Positions 52,215 to 59,036 of a DNA stretch of 64,000 nt are shown here, one piece after another. Every line of letters starts with the position of its first letter. Within the stretch, counting starts at the first letter, position 1. Origin of the DNA: Halorubrum salinum (GTDB lineage Archaea > Halobacteriota > Halobacteria > Halobacteriales > Haloferacaceae); contig NZ_JANHDO010000004.1 of NCBI RefSeq assembly GCF_024494575.1, positions 62,001 to 126,000 on the forward strand, read 5' to 3'. Below the pieces are notes generated by a model. The model was given only the letters and a program-made list of their open reading frames with translations, was not told where the DNA came from and searched no databases. The translations under genes were made by a program, and so were the position numbers.

Positions 52215-52490
52215 ATGAGCGACGAATCGAGCGGTGAGCGTTCGTCCGACGGCCCGAGCGACGCCGCGGTGGTGGACGCCGCGGCCGAGGCGGCCGAGGG
52301 AGTCGTGTTCAAACACTACGACCAGTCGACGGTGACCGACCTCGACGTCACCGTCACGTTCGAGGACGGCGTCCTCGACGTCGACGTGTACCTCAACGTG
52401 CCCGACGACGCCGAGCCCGACCCCGACGCGGTCGCTCGCGAGGCGGCCGAGACGGCCGGTGAGGCAGTCGACGAACTCTTCGCGGAGTGA
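52215..52490 (+). CDS. DUF3194 family protein
   Basis: A 91-residue acidic protein, the usual downstream neighbour of prefoldin beta in archaea. The core DLDVTVTFEDGVLDVDVYLN (about 43-62) is two beta strands between helices. It starts six bases after the pfdB stop. The function is unknown; context suggests a role in folding or translation. Confidence 0.85.
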   Translation: MSDESSGERSSDGPSDAAVVDAAAEAAEGVVFKHYDQSTVTDLDVTVTFEDGVLDVDVYLNVPDDAEPDPDAVAREAAETAGEAVDELFAE

Positions 52491-52622
52491 CGCACCACCG
52501 GAACCGATCGGCCGTCACGGCCGGCGGTCCCGGGTGACTGCGCCCGAACTCAGACGATCGGGAGTGACTACCGTGCGGTGGCACCGGTACTTATTACTCG
52601 TCCCACCGTGACATGGTACCAC

Positions 52623-52817
52623 ATGTCATCGAGTTACGGCGGCACCTCGGCGTTCGACCGACTGCGCGCGCGGCTCGACGGGCGACCGCACGCCTGTGAG
52701 GAGTGCGGCTTCGTGAACGACGGCGAATGGGAGGCGGCGACCTCCGGCGCGACCGTCGAGTACCGCAGGGAGTGTCCGAGCTGCGGGACCGAGCAGACTC
52801 GACGCTACCGGCTGTGA
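52623..52817 (+). CDS. Small zinc-finger protein (HVO_0649-like)
   Basis: A 64-residue protein with CEECGF (about 25-30) and CPSCGT (51-56), a C-x2-C/C-x2-C ribbon separated by a beta hairpin (ATVEYRREC). It looks like the haloarchaeal family named after HVO_0649, located in the same neighbourhood in Haloferax as far as I recall. TTATTA lies 29 nt before the ATG at 52623. Function unknown. Confidence 0.7.
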   Translation: MSSSYGGTSAFDRLRARLDGRPHACEECGFVNDGEWEAATSGATVEYRRECPSCGTEQTRRYRL

Positions 52818-52873
52818 CGCCCGCGGGCCCCGACCGGTCGACACGGGCCGCCCGCTCGGCGCGGACCGCGTGA

Positions 52874-53317
52874 ATGTACGACGCGATCTGCTGTCCGACC
52901 GACGGCAGCCGCGGGAGCGACGCGGCCGTCGAGCACGCCTGCGAACTCGCCGCACTCGCCGACGCTCGGGTCCACGCGCTGTTCGTCGTCGACGAGTCGA
53001 TCGCGGGGGCGGCCGAGTGGGATATGGTCGTCGAACGCGAGGAGGCCCGCGGCGAGCGCGCGCTCGCTGCGGTGACCGACGCCGGCGAGCGCCGCGGCGT
53101 CCCCGTGGAGCGACACCTCCGGCGGGGACGGCCGCACGAGGAGATACTCGACGCCGCCGGGGACTACGGCGTCGACCTGATCGTGATGGGGACGGAGGGG
53201 CGGACCGGAATCGGTCGGTTCCTCTCCGCCGGCTCGGTCGCCGAGCGGGTCGTTCGTCACAGCGAGGTGCCGGTGTTGACGGTGCGGAGGAGAGACGCGG
53301 ACCGTGACGTCGCCTGA
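52874..53317 (+). CDS. Universal stress protein, ATP-binding type
   Basis: A 147-residue UspA protein. The canonical ATP motif is complete: VMGTEGRTGIGRFLSAGSVA (about 109-128) followed by ERVVRHSEVPVLTV. CCPTDGSRGSDAAVEHA opens the fold. Unlike the Usp at 37844, it should bind ATP. It is convergent with guaAa; the two stops are adjacent without a gap. Confidence 0.92.
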   Translation: MYDAICCPTDGSRGSDAAVEHACELAALADARVHALFVVDESIAGAAEWDMVVEREEARGERALAAVTDAGERRGVPVERHLRRGRPHEEILDAAGDYGVDLIVMGTEGRTGIGRFLSAGSVAERVVRHSEVPVLTVRRRDADRDVA

Positions 53318-53872
53318 CTACGCCGACTCGCAGATGGCAACGAAGTTCTCGAAGACCTCGTCGCCGCGCTCGGTGTGGGCGACCTCGGGGTGCCACTGGA
53401 CACCGTACAGGTCCTCGTCCGTGTCCGCCATCGCCTCGATACCGCAGACGTCGGAGGTGGCGGTCCGGACGAACCCCTCGGGCAGTTCCTTCACCTCGTC
53501 GGCGTGAGACGCCCAGACGCGGGTCTCGGGCGCGAGCGATCCCACGAGCGGATCCTCCTCGTCCACGATCTCCACGTCGACGTCGGCGTAGCCGCCGTAG
53601 TCGCCGCCGCCGACCGCGCCGCCGCGCTCGCGCGCGATCAGCTGCATCCCGAGACAGATGCCGAAGACGGGGACGTCGCCGTCGAGGTAGTCTGGCGCGT
53701 TGCCGACGCGGTCCATGTCGGGACCGCCGGAGAGGACGATCCCGTCCGCGTCCACCTCCTCGGCCGGTTCGTCAGCCGAGACGATCTCGGTGTCGACGCC
53801 GAGGTCGCGGAGCGCGCGCCGTTCGAGGTGCGTGAACTGGCCGTGGAGGTCGATGACGACGATTCGGGTCAT
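53318..53872 (-). CDS. guaAa: GMP synthase, glutaminase subunit A
   Basis: A 184-residue class I glutamine amidotransferase. The triad is Cys73 in FGICLGMQ, His161 and Glu163 in VQWHPEV. In archaea GMP synthase is split, with the ATP pyrophosphatase half (GuaAb) encoded elsewhere. The enzyme aminates XMP from guaB (18493) to GMP. The ATG at 53872 is chosen because homology starts there; an in-frame ATG eight codons earlier is less likely. Confidence 0.93.
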   Translation of the reverse strand: MTRIVVIDLHGQFTHLERRALRDLGVDTEIVSADEPAEEVDADGIVLSGGPDMDRVGNAPDYLDGDVPVFGICLGMQLIARERGGAVGGGDYGGYADVDVEIVDEEDPLVGSLAPETRVWASHADEVKELPEGFVRTATSDVCGIEAMADTDEDLYGVQWHPEVAHTERGDEVFENFVAICESA

Positions 53873-54061
53873 GCCCTCGATTGCGGACTCGCGCACAAAA
53901 ACGGCTCGGAACGGGACACAGTATCGTGGGTTTTTCCGGCCGAGAAACGCCGAGTAGATCCAGAGTTGTGGATCAGTCCGTCCCGAACCGCCGTCGCTCG
54001 CCGTTCTCAGACCGAGCGAATCGCCGGCATCGGTTTATCCACACAAACCTAACGATAAATC

Positions 54062-54274
54062 ATGATGATAAGAGCACTGCTCGCGGTCTTCGGTGTCGTC
54101 GAGTTCCTGTTCCCGAGGCGTCTCGCCGACGCGGCGATGTCGCTAGCGACGACTGACGACTCCGAGTACGAGCTTCGTTCGTGGGTGTATACCGTCGCGC
54201 GCGTCGAGGGACTGTGTATCGCCGCTCTCGCGCTGTGGAGCGGGCGGCGTGTGTCGAGTGGCGACGACGAGTAG
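54062..54274 (+). CDS. Small membrane-associated protein, function unknown
   Basis: A 70-residue protein. The hydrophobic start (MIRALLAVFGVVEFLFPRR) and a second weak hydrophobic region (ARVEGLCIAALALWSG) suggest a hairpin in the membrane. TTTATC at 54034-54039 is centred 26 nt before the ATG, so it is probably a real leaderless gene. It resembles small haloarchaeal DUF proteins with a PRRxxD loop but I cannot name the family. Confidence 0.6.
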   Translation: MMIRALLAVFGVVEFLFPRRLADAAMSLATTDDSEYELRSWVYTVARVEGLCIAALALWSGRRVSSGDDE

Positions 54275-54375
54275 CCACGGACGAGAGACTCGTCGTACCC
54301 GTCCGCCGGCGGCGTAACGCGGGTGATCCGAGCTGCCGGAGAATGATTATACCACCTCTTTTGTCCTTATATACC

Positions 54376-54419
54376 TATCAGGATTAATATTATTTGCGGC
54401 CGGCGCGAGGCTCCTGATA
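54376..54419 (+). promoter_or_regulatory. AT-rich promoter and inverted repeat at the rubrerythrin-like gene
   Basis: TATCAGGA (54376-54383) and TCCTGATA (54412-54419) are exact inverted repeats; the second ends at the A of the start codon. TTAATATTA in between is centred about 27 nt before the ATG and CTTATATAC lies further up. The inverted repeat may be a protein-binding site spanning the core promoter. Confidence 0.4.
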
Positions 54420-54574
54420 TGCCTCACAACCAAGACGTCGCAGCCGTCGACAGTACAGACGCCGAGTCCACGTACGAGTGCCTCCAGTGTGGACGGCTCG
54501 TCTCGTCGGAGACCCACCCCGGAACGTGTGAGTGCGGCGGCGAGTTCCAGAACCGGGAGAAATCGCTCGAGTGA
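54419..54574 (+). CDS. Rubrerythrin-like zinc-ribbon small protein
   Basis: A 51-residue protein: an N-terminal tail, then YECLQCGRLVSS (about 19-30) and CECGGEFQNR (about 37-46), a C-x2-C/C-x1-C rubredoxin-like knuckle. Haloarchaea have many such 'rubrerythrin-like domain' proteins (DUF7129 group, from memory). It may bind iron or zinc. It is too short for usual length cut-offs. Confidence 0.75.
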   Translation: MPHNQDVAAVDSTDAESTYECLQCGRLVSSETHPGTCECGGEFQNREKSLE

Positions 54575-54613
54575 GGGCCGGTCTGTCCGTCGTCTGTTCT
54601 GCCGCCCGGGCGA

Positions 54614-56176
54614 TCAGCCGTCGAGCGGACCCGATTTCGTGAACTCTCTGAGGAGAACGGTCGCGTACGAGCCGCTCGGGAGCGCGAACGCGAACCGCGG
54701 GTCGCCGCCGTCGACGGTCACGTCGAGATCGGAGCGGAGGAGGATCGCCCGCCGGGTCCCGGCCGAGTCGAACTCGTCGGGCAGCGCGAAGTCGCTCGGT
54801 GCGATCCCGGCGTCGTCGAGCACTTCACGCTCGATGTCGCCGGGTTCTCCGCCGCCGAGTTCGGTGTCGGTGCCGACGAGCGGCGCGGTGACGAACGCCC
54901 GACCGCGCTCGCAGTGGCGGGTGACGACCGAGACGCGGTCGGCGTCGACGCGCTGGAGCCGGTCCGCGTCGGGGGCGTACAGCTCGTCGGGCGCGTCGAC
55001 GTCGGCGAAACAGACCACGTCGCCGGCGACGGGGCGGTCGAAGGGGATCCCGCGTCGGAGACGCTCGCTCACGATCCGGTTGAACAGGGCCGACTGTGCG
55101 GCGTTGACGAACAGCCGCTGGAGGTTCGACGGGACGGCCTCCAGCGCGTGCCACCAGTCGTCGTGGTCGCGCGGCGCGTCGGGGGAGACGCCGCGGTCCG
55201 CGAGCCGGTGAATCATGGAGCGCTCGAACCGAAGCTTTCGCGGGATGTCGTCGAGACAGGCCGCCCAGTCGCCGTCGCCGGTGCCGTCGACGGCGAGGTC
55301 GGTCGCGCCCGTCGCTTCGCCGCTCGCCTCCCCCGCCGCGTCGCTCGCGTCGTCCGCTCCGCCGCTCACGCCGAACGCGGCGTCGACCCGCCCCCGGGCG
55401 GCCCGCGTGTCGTCCGGCTCAGCGGGAGCCGGATTGCCCGCGTACAGCCGGACCGCCTCCCGCGGGTCGTTCCGGACGATAGCGAGGCCGACGCGGTGGG
55501 TGACCGGCCGGCGGCTCCCGAACCGCTGCTGGCCGAAGTAGTTGGGGACGCCGACGGTCGCGCCGTCGACGACCGCCGCGTCAGCTTCGATCCCGTCGGC
55601 CCCGGTCCCGTCGGCTCCGTCCCCCCCGCCCGCGAACGCGGCGAGATCTCGAGTCACGTCGGCGATTCGGTCGGGAGCGTCCGCGGCCGCGTCTGCGACC
55701 CGGATATCGAAGGCGTTGCCGGCGAGGTCGCCGAAGGTGAGCCCGCGCCCGGCGCGTCCGAGAGGCTCGATTTCGGCCCCGCGGATCTCGGGGAGGTCGT
55801 CGGGGTCGACGCCCCGGAGGGTGAAAAGCTGGGTCGTGACCGCGCGCTTGTCCTTGGTCCCCGCCCACGAGACGCGCTCACGGCTGATTCCGAGCGCGTC
55901 GGAGATCCGCCGCGCGAAGTCGTTCGTGTCCCAGTCGCGCAGCGTGACGCGGACGACGAGTTCGGGGTAGCTCCCCGGGTCGACGTCCGTGGGCTCCGGC
56001 TCGAACGCCTCCAGTTCGCGCACGCGGAAGTCGTCCGGCGTCTCGCGGAGCCGTCCCCCGATTCCGTCCGCGTCGCTGACGTAGTAGTCCATGCCGACCG
56101 CGCGCTCGATCGGGTGGCCCTCTCGGAGCGGGATCGGCGAATCGGTACCGTCGCTGCCGGCGCTGTCGTCCGTCAT
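54614..56176 (-). CDS. truD: tRNA pseudouridine(13) synthase TruD
   Basis: A 520-residue enzyme, longer than bacterial TruD because of acidic inserts (about 190-215 and 270-310). The catalytic Asp109 lies in [13 protein letters not shown], and GNAFDIRV and [13 protein letters not shown] are further family motifs. It converts U13 of some tRNAs to pseudouridine. Its start lies three bases after the stop of the pth2 gene, so both tRNA-related genes are co-transcribed. Confidence 0.93.
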   Translation of the reverse strand: MTDDSAGSDGTDSPIPLREGHPIERAVGMDYYVSDADGIGGRLRETPDDFRVRELEAFEPEPTDVDPGSYPELVVRVTLRDWDTNDFARRISDALGISRERVSWAGTKDKRAVTTQLFTLRGVDPDDLPEIRGAEIEPLGRAGRGLTFGDLAGNAFDIRVADAAADAPDRIADVTRDLAAFAGGGDGADGTGADGIEADAAVVDGATVGVPNYFGQQRFGSRRPVTHRVGLAIVRNDPREAVRLYAGNPAPAEPDDTRAARGRVDAAFGVSGGADDASDAAGEASGEATGATDLAVDGTGDGDWAACLDDIPRKLRFERSMIHRLADRGVSPDAPRDHDDWWHALEAVPSNLQRLFVNAAQSALFNRIVSERLRRGIPFDRPVAGDVVCFADVDAPDELYAPDADRLQRVDADRVSVVTRHCERGRAFVTAPLVGTDTELGGGEPGDIEREVLDDAGIAPSDFALPDEFDSAGTRRAILLRSDLDVTVDGGDPRFAFALPSGSYATVLLREFTKSGPLDG

Positions 56177-56179
56177 CGG

Positions 56180-56518
56180 TCAGTACAGCGAGAGGTCGCC
56201 GGTCACGCGGTCGACCAGTTCGTCGCGGGCGGGGCCGACCGCGAGCGCGGTGACGGTGCCCGGTTCGAGTTGGGTGTGGCCGGCGTCGCGGACGACCGCG
56301 TACGGGAGCCCCTCCGTCTCCGCCTTGTCGGCCAGCGCGAACAGCTGGCTCTCGGAGTCGCCCTTGAGCACGACCTTCTTTTGCCCCTCACCCTGCCACT
56401 TCTTGCGGGCGCGTCGACCGGCGTCCTGGTACGCCGACAGCGACGCGTGCGCGACTTGGGCGGCGAGTTTCCCCGTACCCATGCCGATGTCGGTCCGAGC
56501 GACGATGGCCTGTTTCAT
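56180..56518 (-). CDS. pth2: Peptidyl-tRNA hydrolase, Pth2 type
   Basis: A 112-residue enzyme that cleaves peptidyl-tRNA released by stalled ribosomes. [20 protein letters not shown] (2-21) has the catalytic region with Lys17, then VAHASLSAY, and the end carries [11 protein letters not shown] and LAVGPA. Full length for archaeal Pth2. It is the first gene of the pth2-truD pair. Confidence 0.94.
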   Translation of the reverse strand: MKQAIVARTDIGMGTGKLAAQVAHASLSAYQDAGRRARKKWQGEGQKKVVLKGDSESQLFALADKAETEGLPYAVVRDAGHTQLEPGTVTALAVGPARDELVDRVTGDLSLY

Positions 56519-56633
56519 ATTCCAGACACCGCCGCCGCGGATTTAGCGCTTGTCTCTCGGCGGCCGCGCGTTCGTCCCGACGGCGTCCCGAGTCACCGAT
56601 GTCGTCGATCAGTCGTCCGCATCCCGCCGTCGA

Positions 56634-57485
56634 TCAGTCGTCCGCGCCCGACGCACCGCGGGTCGCGGCCCCGAGTCCCGACGCCATGCCCGCGACGGTT
56701 CGCTCGTTCTCGACCACCCAGCGGAGCAGGAGGAACGCGAAGAGGTACTTCGCGACGATGTCCATGCCGCTGTAAGCCCACGAGGTGACGGCGACGTCGA
56801 TCAGCGCGAACCCCTCCGCGCCGAGCGCCCAGACGACCGGGTAGCCGAGCCAGAGGACGACCGTGAGGATCTTCAGCGTGTCGAATATCTCGGCCGTCCC
56901 GGCGATCTCGGCGTCTTCGGCCCACTCGACGAGGAGGACGTATAAGACGACGACGAAGAACGCACAGCTGATCGCGTACCACACCCACCGGAGGAGATAC
57001 GAGGAGGTGGTCAGCGCGGCCGCCAGCCCGGTGACGCACATCCCGATGTCCGCCGCGATGGCAGTGAACAGTTTCGTGGGGTTCGAGCCCGCGAGAAGCC
57101 CCAGAGCGAGCAGTATCATCGGCGTCGACAGCGCCCACGTGAGATACCGACCCCACATCGTCAGCACCGCCTCGCCGGCGAGCGCGTGGCCGGCCGGCAT
57201 CTCGAGGAAGCTTATCGTGAGCCCGGAGGCGAGCCCGACGTAACTGGAGATGGACACCAGCGGGACCATGAGCGTCGCCACGAAGATCAGTTGGGCGCGC
57301 GGGTCCTCGACCGTCCGTCCCATGAAGACGAAAAGGAGGATCGACAGCCCCGCGAGCGCGATGTTCACCCAGAACGACGCGTTCAACAGCTGATCGCTTT
57401 GCACCGCCTGATACGCCTCGGTCTGGGTCGTCCCGAGCGGGACGCCGCCCTGTACCAGCAGGTCGAACGCGGCAGTCTCGATCAT
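56634..57485 (-). CDS. hop: Halorhodopsin, light-driven chloride pump
   Basis: A 283-residue retinal protein with seven helices. Helix C reads WGRYLTWALSTPMILLALG (111-129): the bacteriorhodopsin positions Asp85, Thr89 and Asp96 are Thr116, Ser120 and Ala127, the TSA motif of chloride pumps, while Arg113 (Arg82) is kept. The Schiff-base lysine is Lys246 in MDIVAKYLF, with Asp242 nearby. Helix D-E sequence ALTTSSYLLRWVWYAISCA is typical. The ATG at 57485 follows a Bat-type upstream element. Confidence 0.96.
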   Translation of the reverse strand: MIETAAFDLLVQGGVPLGTTQTEAYQAVQSDQLLNASFWVNIALAGLSILLFVFMGRTVEDPRAQLIFVATLMVPLVSISSYVGLASGLTISFLEMPAGHALAGEAVLTMWGRYLTWALSTPMILLALGLLAGSNPTKLFTAIAADIGMCVTGLAAALTTSSYLLRWVWYAISCAFFVVVLYVLLVEWAEDAEIAGTAEIFDTLKILTVVLWLGYPVVWALGAEGFALIDVAVTSWAYSGMDIVAKYLFAFLLLRWVVENERTVAGMASGLGAATRGASGADD

Positions 57486-57527
57486 GTAGCGTCCGGAAGT
57501 TGGGTGCGACGCTGTGTAACAGTAGAG

Positions 57528-57542
57528 CCCAACTAGTTGGGT
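57528..57542 (-). promoter_or_regulatory. Bat-box upstream activating sequence of halorhodopsin
   Basis: On the minus strand ACCCAACTAGTTGGG matches every fixed position of the Halobacterium Bat motif as I recall it (ACC-c-n-actagtt-n-GG). It contains a perfect 14-bp palindrome and is centred about 50 bp before the hop ATG, just upstream of a weak TATA-like TGTTAC at about 57515. That is the layout of the bop promoter. GTTGGGT also occurs at 57499 and 57629 on the plus strand. Confidence 0.65.
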
Positions 57543-57635
57543 ACGCGAGTAATACGGGGTGGCGAACCGCCAACCCAGTTCCCGCTGAACGGGGGCGACC
57601 GCGATATTGAAACGACCGGAGCCCTCACGTTGGGT

Positions 57636-58055
57636 ATGCACCGCAGACGGTTCCTCCGGCGGGCCGGCGCGCTCGGGGCCGCGGGGGCCTCGGTCGGCCT
57701 CGCCGGCTGTGCCGGCGTCGGCGGCGACCCGGGGTACGACGTGGGAATGATGGCGTCTGCCTTCCGGCCGGCGGAGATGACCGTCTCCGTCGGCGACACC
57801 GTCGTCTGGGAGAACACGAGCGCGCGCACCCACACAGTCACCGCGAGTCGGCTCCCCGACGAGGCGGCGTACTTCGCGTCCGGCGGCTACGACGACTACG
57901 AGACCGCGCTGGCGGAGTGGGAGAGCGATTTCGGCGGCGGATTAGAGACCGGCGACCGCTTCTCGCACACGTTCACCGTTCCGGGCACGCACCACTACGT
58001 CTGTATCCCGCACCTCACCGGCGGGATGGTCGGGACGGTGACCGTGGAGGAGTAA
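57636..58055 (+). CDS. Halocyanin-like blue copper lipoprotein
   Basis: A 139-residue plastocyanin-fold protein. It begins with a Tat signal (RRRFLRRAG) and a lipobox LAGC with Cys25. Type 1 copper ligands are His66 in ARTHTV, Cys123, His126 and Met131 in YVCIPHLTGGM. It should carry electrons outside the membrane, probably to a terminal oxidase. ATATTG at about 57604 may be its TATA element. SafE and copper ATPase genes follow. Confidence 0.92.
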   Translation: MHRRRFLRRAGALGAAGASVGLAGCAGVGGDPGYDVGMMASAFRPAEMTVSVGDTVVWENTSARTHTVTASRLPDEAAYFASGGYDDYETALAEWESDFGGGLETGDRFSHTFTVPGTHHYVCIPHLTGGMVGTVTVEE

Positions 58056-58177
58056 CCCGTCGCCCCGCGGCGATCCCCGTGCCGACCGACCCGACCCGCC
58101 GCAGTCGCTTACCGAACCGACCCGCCCGTCGAAACCCATTACCGCACGCGACCCCAATCGAGACCGACTGAGTTCAC

Positions 58178-59035
58178 ATGGCCATCTCGACGCTCCTCGG
58201 AGTCGACGTCCTCCTGTTTCTCGCCATCGGCGTCCTCGGCGGAGCCCACTGCATCGGGATGTGCGGCCCGCTCGTCACCGTCTACGCCGGACGGATGCGC
58301 GAGGGGGCGGGCGAGCGGACGGACGGCGGCGCGACCGGCGGACGGACGCGCGGCGGTTCCGACACCGCGACCGACCGCCGCGGCAGCCACCTCACCACCT
58401 ACGAGGTCCGCCAGCACGCCCTGTTCAACCTCGGACGGGCGGCGAGTTACACCCTCATCGGCGCGGCGTTCGGCGCGCTCGGCGGAGCGGTGCTCGTCAC
58501 GACCGCGACGCTCACGGGCGCGGCGGCGACGGTCCGCGGCGTCGTCGGCCTCGGCGTCGGCGCGGCCGTCATCGTCGTCGGCGTCCGGTACGCGCTCGGC
58601 GGGGCGACGGGCGGCGTTCACCTTCCGGGGCTCGACCGCGTCACCGGCTGGCTCACGGGGTACGTCGACCGGCTGGCGAACGGTCCCGGGATCGTCGGTC
58701 TCGGCGGGCTCCACGGCCTGCTCCCGTGTCCGATCCTCTACCCGGCGTACCTCTACGCGTTCGCGAGCGGGTCGGCGACGAGCGGCGCGGTCGCGCTCGC
58801 CGCGCTCGGCGTGGGGACGATGCCCGCGGTGTTCCTCTACGGGACGCTGATCGAGAGCGTCGACGCGGTCCACCGCAGGCGGGTCCACCGGCTGCTCGGG
58901 CTGGCGTTCGTCGCGCTCGGCTACGTGCTGTTCGCGCACGGGCTGATGGCGGTGGGCGTCCACATTCCGCACCCACGCCTGCCGTTCTGGAACCCGCTCG
59001 ACGTCGCCGGCGCGTCCGGTCACGGAGGGATGTGA
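58178..59035 (+). CDS. SafE/UreH-domain membrane protein, copper-handling type
   Basis: A 285-residue protein with six to seven helices. GGAHCIGMCGPLVTVY (about 21-36) and GLHGLLPCPILYPAYLYAFA (about 181-200) are the two cysteine-bearing helices of the sulfite exporter TauE/SafE-like 'CcoH/UreH2' group. In bacteria relatives sit beside CcoI copper ATPases. A charged, Gly/Arg-rich loop (about 40-70) is inserted. Its stop is one base before the GTG of the copper ATPase. Confidence 0.85.
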   Translation: MAISTLLGVDVLLFLAIGVLGGAHCIGMCGPLVTVYAGRMREGAGERTDGGATGGRTRGGSDTATDRRGSHLTTYEVRQHALFNLGRAASYTLIGAAFGALGGAVLVTTATLTGAAATVRGVVGLGVGAAVIVVGVRYALGGATGGVHLPGLDRVTGWLTGYVDRLANGPGIVGLGGLHGLLPCPILYPAYLYAFASGSATSGAVALAALGVGTMPAVFLYGTLIESVDAVHRRRVHRLLGLAFVALGYVLFAHGLMAVGVHIPHPRLPFWNPLDVAGASGHGGM

Positions 59036-59036
59036 C

